Positions 36,551 through 47,701 of a stretch of DNA of 64,000 nt are shown piece after piece. A program made the position numbers and the translations under genes. The stretch lies in the NCBI RefSeq assembly GCF_021917145.1, contig NC_061073.1, positions 4,680,550 through 4,744,549 of the forward strand. Reading direction: 5' to 3'. Below the pieces are notes generated by a model. That model was given only the letters and a program-made list of their open reading frames with translations, was not told where the DNA came from and did no database searches. Position 1 is the first letter of the stretch, and each line of letters starts with the position of its first letter. Origin of the DNA: Hypomesus transpacificus. Its lineage: Eukaryota; Chordata; Actinopteri; Osmeriformes; Osmeridae.

Positions 36551-39500
36551 TTATTTGCTCTTCATCATTTTCCTCTTCTTCAGCATTCTTTCCCTCCAGT
36601 CTTCTGGGAGCGCTTCAAAGTTAGCATTCCTCCCAGCTTTTCCTCTGTAGGAACAGATCAACATTAAAAAACATTTTATGACATCGTCTACCACGAAAAG
36701 GACCTTTTGAAACAGAATATACACATGGCCTGGGCAATCCTTCTAGAATTAACCAAGAAGCACATTTCAAAGATAGCCAAATTAGTTTGACCATCTGGTC
36801 ACAGACTACAAGGCAAAGTAGATTTCTTCAAGACTAGATCTGCATTCCCATGTCTTACGTGACGAGCTGCTGCTGCTTCCATTCCTCAATGCCCCTCTTG
36901 TTCAACTGATCTCTGTCCTCGTCACTGGAGCTGCTCTTCTCCTCCTCGTCCAACTCCTTCTGGATGCTCTGCCACTTCTGCACCAGCGATGGCATCTTGG
37001 TCTTACTCTTCTTCGACTGCACCCAGGAACAGGGGATGGCAGACAGATGGATATGGGGAGGCAATGTTTAGAGTGATTTAGTGGTGATATGATTCAATGC
37101 TTGATGTGTGGCCTTATACATTAGAGACTTAACCGGAAATGTTGTCACTTAGCAACATCCAACTTGAACTAAACTACCACATTAAATAGACCCCCACCTT
37201 ATCCTTCTTTAGCTTCTTGGTCTTGTCTGCGGGCACGATTTTGGCTCCAGGGGGGTCTGAGGGAGGCTGGGAGGTGGGCAGGGGGGGCTGTGTAGGGGGT
37301 GGAGGGAGAGGCGGAGCAAGAGTTTCAGCCGGCAGGGAAGGGGCAGCCACTACAGGCACACTCCAGTAGGCACTTCCACACATTACAGGGGCTGAGGAGG
37401 AAACAGGAACAACGTTACAACTCCAGGTCTCCCCTGACTACAGTTTGAGACTGTGCTGTGAACGGATGGATTGACAGGCAAAACCCATTTTTCAGTCAGT
37501 CTGAACGTCCTCACCTGCACTGGCAGTTTGGGTGTATAGGATTGGGTTACTGCCTATGGTGACTGCCTTGGAAGGTTGCCCAGCTCCGGCAGCCTTGCGT
37601 TTATGACCCTTACCCAAGGAAACTGAGGCCTCAACATTCTGTTCACAAAAGGAAGACAGACGCATTAGAAATATAGTTTGTAGCTTAATTGGTAGAACAT
37701 GGTCACAAAGCAAGGGTCAGGGGTTCCAGATTCCAAATGAGCCCTCCATTGCTGCACACGCTGTCTGAGCCACTTTGGAGCATTTTTTAAACAGAATATC
37801 CTATTACATTAAAAAAAGCACTGAGTAGAGTCAAATGTCAGGACATGTTTGATGAAATAGGTGTCCTACCTTGGTGCAGGAAGAGCCAGGGGGCAAGGGA
37901 GGCCTTAAACTGCCATCCTCCTCTGTTCCCGGCGCTGGGGGCTCACCCTCTTCATCCTCCATCTCTACCTCCATGATCTCTCCATCATCACTGTCTGGAG
38001 GAGGGGGAGGTGGGGGAGGCGACTCGGGGGGAGGAGGCGGTGGTGGGGGGTAGTCTGAAGGGGGAGGGGGCTGGTCAGGGGGAAGGGGGGGTTGAGGTGC
38101 AGACCATAGGATAGGCTCAGGGGGGGGCATGGGGGAAAAGGTGGAGGAACCTTTAAAATAAACAAACGGACAAAAGGTTTAGTTAGTCTGCTTCCATTAA
38201 CGTTCATGAATCTTGACTATAACTGTTCTATGCAAGTCTCTCATTAGAATAACAGTGGTTCAGTACAGGTCTGTGACTAGCTAATTATGATCCATGAAAA
38301 AATGATTCATTAGGTCCAGTTGAGGGAGCTGACGACTGACCTGCTATCCCACCTGACGGTGCGACGGCTGGGGGTGCGGGCTCCCCGTCACTGGTAGCCC
38401 TGGGCTGGGGGGTCTGGCTGCCTTTCTGGCCCTCCTCCTCTGTCTCCTTGTTTGGGAAGTCCCACTGGGAGGTGCTGGTGCGGTCATTCACGTAGAAGTA
38501 GCGCCTGTGCTCCCTAGAAAGTGGGACAACAGAGATAGAAGACAGAATCTCAATTGCTGAGCTGGCATCTGGCTGCCTCGCATGGTCCCCTGATCAGGTG
38601 AGATAAGGGAGAGGGGGAGCCTGCTGCCCCGAGGGCAGGAGAGGGCCAATGTTAGGCTGGACAGTTAGATAAGCCATCCAGGGAAGGGGCCAGATTGGAG
38701 AAGGGTTTGAGGACATGTATAGGGAACCCACCTTATCAAATCAAATAAATCAAAAACAATCAGCTTGGGTACTGTAAAGTTGATCAACAGCAGCGTTCAG
38801 ATGTTCAGAAATGAGGACATTTTGGTTGTCATAACAAAATACTCACATAGATTCTGATAACCATCCCCCCCAAACATGTGTTGATGCCAAAGAGAGAGCA
38901 TCATTATCCACAACAACCAAACCAGGAAAGTTCTTCCATCAAGCACTCAAAGTTCTTACACCAGAAATATTCAAATAATGTATCACAATCAAGGAAAAAA
39001 ATAACAGGAAACAGGAAATAGAGTTGGTCTGACCTGCTGGGTCCCCGTCAACGCTCCGTCTTCGCTTTTATTCACGCCTGTGACACTCCACGTTTCCTGG
39101 GCGTCACTCTGTGTCAATCATTCGCCCAACATTGCATTCTGGGGGCTGTAGTCCTGTAAAGTGCAAAGCTCTCGCACGCGACCACCTTCCTAGAGCTACC
39201 ATACCCCTTTCCACTGACTGGACCCCATAACAGTCTACAGAGTCTGGGCTAGGAGTACAGGACAGGGGTCCTCTGTCTCTCTGGCCTGTGTGGCTGCTTC
39301 CTTAACCGGGTACCGTGACAGCAGGGCATCACAGACGCCTCAACAGTCTGTTTGGGGGCTTTTTCCCGCTTGAATTGGTAAACATCTCCCCATATCATGT
39401 TACAAAAGGTTGTGACCCCAGGACTGAGGGGGGTCACCGTCAGATGGGGGGAGGGAGGAGTTAGAGTTGTGAAAGATAAGGAGCGCGTACCTGTCCCAGT

Positions 39501-42500
39501 GGCAGGACCAGCCTTTAGGGGCGGCGTTAAGTTCGTAATGTTTTATGTGCTCGGCGGCTTCCTGCAGCCTGCGACGAAGATAGATCCCGTTCAGAGCCCC
39601 TTCACGCCAGTCGGCGATCCGCATCTGAGAGACAAAGACAAACCTTTCGATTTTTGGGATGAAAGATAAGACAAGAAGGTTGCGCTGCAAAACAGTGGGA
39701 GAGATGTGTGCAATAAATTAATCTGAACAATTGTGAGTTGGGGTGGATGAAAAGCTACCATCAAACCTTTAGAATTTGACATTCAAAATATCATTGTGGG
39801 ATTATAGGTTGGTTACAAGTTGAGCCATCAGTATAGTCCTCTCACCTCAGTCTGTAACAGAAGCAGTTGAAAGTTGGAGATGGCCTTCCTGTTGATACCC
39901 AAGAACTCCATCTTGCTGGTTAAAGTGTTGGCTAGTTCTCCAATCTGAAACTGAGCATACATTAACATTTGAATTTTAGCACAGATTATTTGGAAATGTA
40001 ATTTGGAATGTTCCAACCATTAACATGTTCAAACTGCAGCTGTACCTTGAGCTCAGGAGTTTCCACCTCCTCTTTAGGAGTGGCCTTAGCCGAGGCTTCC
40101 TCCTCCCCCGTGGCTGCCTCCTGTTCATCTGTCTCCACAGCCTTCTCTAGGACTTTGGAATGTGCTGAGGGCCACAAAAAGAACAGTCATCACAGGTTCA
40201 GAAGGCTTTAGGGAGGTGGTTTGTTGACCCTACCCTAGGACAGATATCTATAGATACATGCATTAATGACCAATTCCTAATACTGTTTTATTTATTTAAT
40301 ACTGTATACTTAGAAACGATACTTAGTGCAAGAACCATAATAAGAGCTCTTTCTTTAAATGTTATTATATGACAGCTATTTTGAGATTCAGGTTGAATTA
40401 GTAAAATACGTATATTCAATACAATATACGGCATAATGCGCCACAAGACAAACATTTTTCAATGGAATTCAAATAATTTCATGAACATTGTGCATTTGAC
40501 CCAGATCTGGTTCTCACTTGTCTCAGGTTTGTCCTGTGCGTCCGACTCCCTGCTGTTTGAGTCGGGGCTAGCTGTGCGCAAGAAGGACGTCTTCCACCGA
40601 GCTTTCTTCTGGAGGAGGCAACGGAGGCCAGAGGGCTCTTGACTGGTCTCCGAACACGGGCTTGACCCCCCTCCACTGCCGTCCCCCTCCTCCAACGCAC
40701 GCAGCTCAGCCTAAGGTGTCAGGGCAAAGAGGAGACAGTCAACTCTAACAATACCACCACCAGTGTATCAGTGTACAGAACATTGTTTGAAATTCAAAAC
40801 TCAAACAGATTTTGATACTCGCCTTCTTCCTCTCCAACGCCAGCTCCAGTTCCATGGTATCTTCTTCAGGCTCCTCCTCCTCTGCATCAGAGTTGTCCTG
40901 TGATTGGTTCCTGCTGCGCTGTTCTCTTTGACTGAGGCTAAAGGGGGTGTCCAGGTCACGGAGAGGGGTAGCAGGGGACCCTGGGTGGCATGCCCGCTCG
41001 ACGTCAGAGTCCAGGCTGTTCTCCTTGTCATCTAGCCCCCCCAACAACCTCTTCCTCCAAACATCCTCCTCCTCCTTCACCTCAGAAGGGATGAGAGGAG
41101 CAAGCAAGGTTGCAGCCACACCACGATGCTCTTCTTCTTCGCTAGTCAGTGCCACAACACTCTCCATCACTTCCTGCAAGGAACAACATTCTTCGCTAGT
41201 CAGTGCCACAACACTCTCCATCACTTCCTGCAAGGAACAACATTCTTCGCTAGTCAGTGCCACAACACTCTCCATCACTTCCTGCAAGGAACAACATACT
41301 TCGCTAGTCAGTGCCACAACACTTTCCATCACTTCCTGCAAGGAACAACATTTGATTAATTTAAGTAAATTGAGGTTGATAATTTGAAGATGCTTGTATA
41401 ACCCGAAGCAGACTTAGAGAATAGGGTGTTAAAGGTCCCATGATATGAAATGTTCACTTTAGGAGGTTATTTAACATTAATGAGTTCCCCTAGTCTGCCT
41501 TTGGTTCCCCAGTGGCTAGAAATTTCGACACCGTTGAGACGCAGAAAAAGCCGTCAAAATTACCTTCTCACGTTTCTTTGGATCACCTCTTAAGTAAAGA
41601 AAAGGCAAGATATGGACACAAACTGCAAGTGTTGGGCACTTGCGATCCATATACAGCACCTGCTGCCTAAAAACCGCAAGGTTTTTATATATGAGATTAC
41701 TATGTGATATCATTACTGTAAATTAGATAACCCCTCTTTCTCTTAAACAACTGCTAACTATTCAAACGGAAAGTCAACTTTTCCTTTAATTTTTACTTAA
41801 TACAACCTCAATTCCCCAAAAGTTGGGAAGCTGTGAAAAACTTAGGACAACAAACCAATTATTTAGCTAAGTTTAACTCATTACGACCACTGCAGCTGGT
41901 CACCTTGACACACAACAAACTGTGTCAAACTGATTACATAAAGATGTGTTTTATGGCAAAAAATACCATAATTAACATACCTGTATATTCTTTACTTGAG
42001 CTTAATGAAGTGTTAGCCGCAAATACGTGTCTATTTGGACGGCTGGCATTGTTTGCCCTCCACGGAGACAGAGATAACGTTAGGTTTAATGGCACATATC
42101 CACAATCTCCTCCTCTCTGGGTTTACTTTATCGGACGAAATTCTAAAGAAACACAGGCCAGGCTTGTCTCCTCTTCGATTACTGCATCCCATAGAACAAC
42201 AACTATCCAGCATTGGCAACACAAAAGCAACAGACTCAAAGAAAATGTATGACTTTATAATGGGTGGCGGGCAGCAGAAAGTCTTTTTTGCCTTCCAAGG
42301 GGGCGTGCCCGTTGGAACGTGACATCACGTGAAAACTATGAATTGTGATGTCACAATAGGGAAGGTTACCTCCCCTGCTTTGCCCGCACAGAGAATTTGG
42401 CCCACCAATGAGAAAATGAGCTACGGCCGTGCAAGAGCGATATTGTTTTTTCCTCGAGACATCATGGCTGGCAAACGACCGAAGCATGGCAGTTAGCTCC

Positions 42501-45500
42501 GCCTCTTTCTTCCTCATAGCATTTAAAGCTAGAGACAGAAACGGCACATCCTGAGGAAAGCTCATTGTGGTACTGCTCGTAGTGGCTGTAATTCTGCACG
42601 AAGGCTGAATTTTGGGATAGAAACTTCAGATACAGTATTAGGGGACCACTAAGGCCTATATAAAAGCATCCAAAAACAGCATGTCATGGGATCTTTCAAG
42701 GTTTTACTATAGTGGTCCTAATTATTGTATTTATCGGTAACATGAGTCAGCATGCCAAAATGTGTCCGAATAATGCAGGCGCAACATCAACAATAAACGT
42801 ACCTTCTTCTTTGTCTCCCTCTTGGATGGCAGGACACTGCTGGTGGATGTGTTTTGCTCAGAGTAATACCCTGCAGACTGGGATGTACCATTCCCATTGA
42901 CAGTTGTGCTACAAAAAGAAAAGTCCTCCAATTTGAGTTTACAGGGGCTTTCATATCCCAGTTTTCCAACATCCATATGAAAGTCAGATACACGTGACTT
43001 TTATGTGAGTCTATAGTAATAACTCAGAAACAGGTAGTACCACACCTGTCTGCATAGTGCTGTAGGCCCTGCACCTGGTCAGCAAGGTAGTGAGGTAGCT
43101 CCCAGGCAACCTCATTGGTCAAAGTGTTCCAGTAGTAGTAGCAACCAGTATTCTCATCCCAAACCTCCTGCCAGTCCCCCATATCAACACCAACTGCAAA
43201 CAGGGCACACAAAGTTAGTATGTAATCACCAACCATGCGTTCTTGTTCCAAATTCCAAACAGTCTATTCGGTGGTGTAGATGAGAGCTGAAAGGTCAGCA
43301 ATAATGATGAATCACCTCCAGCTAATGAACACTGAGTGTTATACTGAAACTCAGCCCCAGTACTGTTCTGCTCTGCTGCACTGTCCGTGCCCAGCTGTTG
43401 GGCCTTGGGCTCAGGCCGCGGAGGGGTAGGAGCTGGGGCCTGTGGGTCTGCCGAAGGTTCCTCTGAACCTGGCTGGGTGGTGATGGCATCGATTTCCTGT
43501 CAGATTAAACAATAGACAAATCTGTAACAGCTCTTACTGGTTATAACTTATTTTTATGTCTGATTAAATTATACTTTTGTAGAATAAAAAACATCTTGAA
43601 ATCAAACATGATTATGATATTACACCTATTTTTTTTTTTTTTTAAACCTATGTTATTAATCAGTAGGTTCTGTTAGTTTTAGATGTGTCCTAACTTGATG
43701 CGACGTGAGGCAGCGTCAGTGACTAAATCAGTTTCATTACCTTGTTGTCTTCCTTTACCAATTGCTTCCCATGAGAGCAAAACCTGTATGTTATTTTAAA
43801 CTTGTGGCTTCCAATGTACATCAATCCTTAAAAATATATATTTTTTAATCCACCCCAACATGTTTATTTGTGTGTTGATAAGTAATAAGGCACTTTTAAT
43901 GAAGGATACGATTTGGTTCCATTCCTAAGAATGAGTGCAATATATTGTAATAGTCAACATTACATGTGACAGACTTGGGTCAAGGGTTCCAAAAGTTTCA
44001 TACTTACAGCCATAAAGTTAGCAAGCGTGCTGTCAATGTCGTTGACTGGTTGTGTTGAGATCTCCCAGTTGTGGTCTGATAATCTGTGTCCTCGTCATCA
44101 CTATCCTCATAGGCCCCTAGGAGGGACAAGCCCTCTAAAACCAGATCAAACTAGATCAAATGGCTGAGGCAGTGTCATGTGCTCTGATCGTTCACTCCTG
44201 CTCTCCCCTCTCATAAGACCCCATCCATGAAATATAAGGTGTCAATCCAAGGCCACATAAACCCGACATCCGAGTGCATACATGATGTGATCTCACCTGT
44301 TGCCTTCACTGCTGGGGTCCTCATATTTATAGTTTCTTCTCCTATTAATTTAGACCCATCACAATTAGCTTCTTGCTCCTCTGCAAAACACAATAGTCTG
44401 TCAAGCTATATCAATTATACAACTAGTAGCTTAACGATACATGAAGTTAGCCAGGAAGTCTAATAGGTATGAAAGAGGTTGGTGTGATGGAATGGCTAAC
44501 TGAATTGCATTACATAGAACATAATTCGTTTTTAACAACTAATTATATCTACAATTTAAAAGGTAAAAGCTATTCTCAAGTTATCACGACACAAATTAAG
44601 AAAAGTAATTTAAAAATATCAACAAGCTAGTGTCATTTTTTTTTTCTCGCAGCACATGACATTTCTTTATGGTACAATCAGATTTATTGTACAGCATCTC
44701 GACAAACCTTTTAAGCATTTAAGCATCCATCTGCAGTTCAGTTATGTATTCAAAACAATTCTAAACCTTCCCGTATAAAATGTCAAAATCCTACAAAACA
44801 AGTGTCAGAAAGCGTACACCGAGAGGGTCAATCCCCGGGAATTAAGTTTGTTGTTTTTATCAAATATTTTTTGTAATTACTGTAAGATATTAAAGAAAAA
44901 TCGAAAACGACCGAAAATACATAAACAATTCCTTGCCGCAGATTAACCCTCCTGCTGTGCTGTACACTTAATACACCGAGTTGAGTAAGGACTAGCTATA
45001 TGTGAGAAGCATTTAATTTTTTGGGAACTGCCCTTTACAGACGGTCCCTTAAATGCAGTTGAATGTCGAATATATTGAACGTAAAACTAACTTTACTGGC
45101 CCTTGCCTCGGTCAGCAACCGTTCGTCTTTGACTTGAATGACTTGACTAGAATTTCAAAGAAAATTCTAGTTTTTCTTTGTAATTTGTAGCCAGCAGCTA
45201 TATCAGCTGATTCTGATACATAACAAATGTGGTCTACGTTTCTATAACAAGCTAGCTAGCTAGCTAACTTCTCAATAAGGACAAAGTTGAAGTTGGGTTC
45301 TAGCTGTTCACTGAACGGGCAAGGCAAAATAGCATGGGCTACACTAGTCTACAGACTTTCGACTTTGTAAGTCAGCTAGTGTAGCCTAATATTTTCACTC
45401 GAAGTAGCTTAGCTAACTGTACGCTCGAAATGTAGCATGCTAGCTAGCCAAGACAGATCAGAAAATGGGCCCAATGCTGAAGGCGCATGATAGCTAATGT

Positions 45501-45718
45501 TATTGTTAGCTTGTTGCACACGAGTCGAGTTCCAGCTAGAGCTACACAAATATATTGATACTGTAACAAGCTCTAAATTCATTCTAGTTATTACCGTCTG
45601 ATCCTGAACCTAAAGCTTCTCCTGTAGTACCTCCAACAGTCCCACTACGAAGGCCAGGCGGTGAGAGCTGAAGTATTGTTCTACGTCCTCCTGTTCCGGG
45701 GCGAGTTTTCTTTCCCAT
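36551..45718 (-). CDS. fnbp4: Formin-binding protein 4 (two WW domains, polyproline)
   Basis: Minus-strand exons: 45718-45595, 44380-44297, 44134-44008, 43496-43316, 43193-43046, about 42909-42803, 41335-40823, then near 40712-40516, 40165-40049, 39947-39847, 39625-39491, 38516-38338, 38151-37870, 37639-37515, 37394-37197, 37019-36858, and 36643-36551. The N-terminus is MGKKTRPGTGGRRTILQLSP. WW1 is GDWQEVWDENTGCYYYWNT to WELP. FQIGELANTLTSKMEFLGIN is the conserved mid-region. WW2 is split over two exons (GWSCHWDR, then EHRRYFYVN to SQWDFP). Proline runs flank DSDDGEIMEVEMEDEEGE. The C-terminus is KMPSLVQKWQSIQKELDEEE, then NFEALPEDWRERM. All match FNBP4, a nuclear protein whose WW domains bind formin proline motifs. 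Oddities: exon 3 is one base short of keeping frame, one intron is GC-AG, and exon 7 starts with a 54-bp tandem repeat. Confidence 0.93.
41119..41352 (-). repeat. 54-bp tandem repeat spanning intron end and exon start in fnbp4
   Basis: Four near-identical units each contain, on the minus strand, TGTTGTTCCTTGCAG followed by GAAGTGATGGAGAGTGTTG. Possible exon starts after AG are at 41335, 41281, 41227 and 41173, exactly 54 nt apart. Each unit encodes EVMESVVALTSEECCSLQ, so the repeat is open and in phase. The first unit has small differences (GAAAGTG, GAAGTATG). Only the last unit continues into the conserved acidic EEEEHRGVAATLLAPL. Confidence 0.93.
41431..42695. mobile_element. Non-autonomous DNA transposon in fnbp4 intron
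   Basis: Starts AAAGGTCCCATGATATG at 41431 and ends in the inverted partner CATGTCATGGGATCTTT (42680-42695). About 1.27 kb lies between them, with no transposase. Internal landmarks such as CCCCAGTGGCTAGAAAT and GGGACCACTAAGG recur in fish genomes in my experience. No certain target-site duplication was read. Confidence 0.65.
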
Positions 45719-45965
45719 CCCTGTAGCGGGGATCGCGGCTGTACCCTACCGACAAGATGAATTAAGCCGAGCCTCCATTTGGCATCTTATTTCCGGTTGG
45801 TTGTTTCAAAAATATTAAAAAGTAAAGGTCAAAAGACAAAACGTTTCTTATTTATATGTTTTTATTCCACGTTTCCCAAGGGGCTGGCTTGCCAACAGAA
45901 CGACAATATAAAGTGTAGATATTTCCAGTAGACATAAATGAATTTTGTTACATAAATTAATGTGT
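45719..45965 (-). promoter_or_regulatory. fnbp4 5' untranslated/promoter region
   Basis: Sequence just upstream of the fnbp4 ATG includes GGTAGGGTACAGCCGCGATCC on the minus strand and an element CGGAAATAAGATGCC (45798-45784). This resembles an ETS-type site near a short-5'UTR housekeeping start. Exact transcription start cannot be set. Confidence 0.35.
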
Positions 45966-46345
45966 TACGGGGGTCAGATGGCTGAGCGGTGAGGGAGTCG
46001 GGCTAGTAATCAGAAGGTTACCGGATCGATTGTCCTTGGGGAAGGCATTTCTGGACACGCCCCTGGTGGTAAGACAATTTAACAGAGAACCAATATAGTA
46101 GAGAAATGGCTGCATAATCATTTGCATGAATGTGGGTCAACCGCATTGGCAATGGTGGGGCTGAGACAGCGTACAGAAGAGAGGTGGAGAAACTTGTGGC
46201 CTGGTGTCTAACTAATAATCTCTCCCTGAACACAGACAAGACCAAGGAGATGATTATCGACCCAATGAGGAAGAAGGTGCAGCACACACCACTTTACATG
46301 GGTGAGGCCGAGGTGGAAAGGGTGAAAACTAGTGGTGCTGCGTTG
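45966..46345 (+). mobile_element. SINE head plus LINE reverse-transcriptase fragment
   Basis: 45968-46030 is a tRNA-like SINE head (CAGATGGCTGAGCGGTGAGG, GGGCTAGTAATCAGAAGG, GGATCGAT). It is followed by a LINE fragment at about 46135-46340 encoding LVAWCLTNNLSLNTDKTKEM and a degraded continuation, the same family type as the 9.5-kb LINE. Both are truncated; junction positions are approximate. Confidence 0.65.
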
Positions 46346-46487
46346 ACGTGCTGCGTTGACATACAACCCTTTTGTACGATAAAAAAAATATCGCCGTTAA
46401 TCTTTCTCAAAGTTGGGTTGGGAGCTGGGTTATGCAAGCTGGAGCTGGCTACGCAAGCTATGATGACTTTCACCTTGATATTTTCAA

Positions 46488-46612
46488 CAGTGTATGGCTG
46501 CAGCTTCCCGCCTCATGCCCTCCCGCCTCATGCCCTTCATGCCCTCCAGCATTGTGCCCTCCCGCCTTATGCCCTCCTGCATCATGCCCTCCCTCCTCAT
46601 GCCCTCTACTTT
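46488..46612 (+). repeat. Degenerate CATGCCCTCC short tandem array
   Basis: Imperfect repeats of GCCCTCCCGCCTCAT and CATGCCCTCC type occur about ten times. The array is readable in several frames without meaning. It is best taken as a small minisatellite in intergenic DNA. Confidence 0.7.
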
Positions 46613-47189
46613 TCAAAATAAAAGCTTGTCTGGTCCGATAATTCTCCTTTCAACTTTGGTGTACATGTTTTTTTTAGCAAGACTACAAACTAAAATCCAT
46701 TCTTCCAATGCAGCCTGGGAGGCCCGGTTGAGTTAAGGCGTCACAACGACGGTTGAGGTTAGGATTAGTTTAAGGCCAGGAGTCAGCAGAGGTCGAAGTT
46801 AAGGTTAGGCGCAACCACGACGGTTGGGGGACAATGATGGTCGGTACAGCACACCGTGCATTTTGTCACCTGCGGTGACACTGATGTGTAGCTATAGGAA
46901 AATCTCAAAAAGAAACCATCAAAGTCTGCAACCATAAATTGCTCTAGGTAACGCTAGCTAATATTTGCTTACAAATGTCAACACAAAACGCTGATGCATA
47001 AACCGACAATTGGTATCGGGTTTCTCATGGTCAAGTGAACGCACTCGTAGAACAAGTAGTAGAACAAAACAGTTCCATTAGCGTAGTAGTTGGTAAAAGA
47101 GATATTAGCAGCATCTGCAGAATTAGTAGTTGTAGTAGTGGCATAAGATATAGCAGTATCAATAGTGGTTGTAGTTGTGTTGTGGTGCT
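46613..47189. other. Repeat-flanked intergenic DNA
   Basis: No gene recognised. A trinucleotide-like TAGTAGTTG/GTAGTGGC patch lies at about 47080-47180, and old degraded repeats are likely. Confidence 0.35.
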
Positions 47190-47693
47190 CAGTGGCACAT
47201 CTAAGGGGTGGCAAGGGGTGGCAGCTGCCACCCCAATAAAAAATACTGCCACCACAAGTAAAATTTTTTTTATGCATTTAGCAGACACTTATGTCCAAAG
47301 CGACTTCCAAGAGAGAGCTTTACAAAAGTGCATAGGTCACTGATCATAACAACAATATAACCCCAAACATTAGCCAAAATATGAAGCATACATTGTGAAA
47401 AAAGAGTCCCAAAGGGTAGAAAAATAAGAGCATGTAGTGAAACAAGTTACAATTAAACAACATGAACCTCAATCTTCCCATGGAAAAATATTATTTGTAC
47501 TTTACAGAACATTTCAATAAATAATATTAATGTTACAGTTTAATTTAAACTACATTATTCTAGCTTAATCATTTACCATAGGGAGTACTGTACCCCCCTA
47601 CTCTGGGTTTTATTCGCCTCCAGGAGGCCACCCAACAACTTCCTTCTGCCACCCCATTGCCGTCCCAAATGAAAATCTCTAGATCCGCCCCTG
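47190..47693. mobile_element. hAT-type non-autonomous transposon, 504 bp, 8-bp target duplication
   Basis: The element begins CAGTGGCACATCTA and ends TAGATCCGCCCCTG, whose reverse complement CAGGGGCGGATCTA matches the first end at 11 of 14 positions. It is flanked on both sides by GTGGTGCT (47182-47189 and 47694-47701), an exact 8-bp target-site duplication typical of hAT elements. No transposase is encoded. A SINE-tail-like motif (TTTAGCAGACACTTATGTCC) at 47278 may be an older nested insertion. Confidence 0.9.
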
Positions 47694-47701
47694 GTGGTGC
47701 T

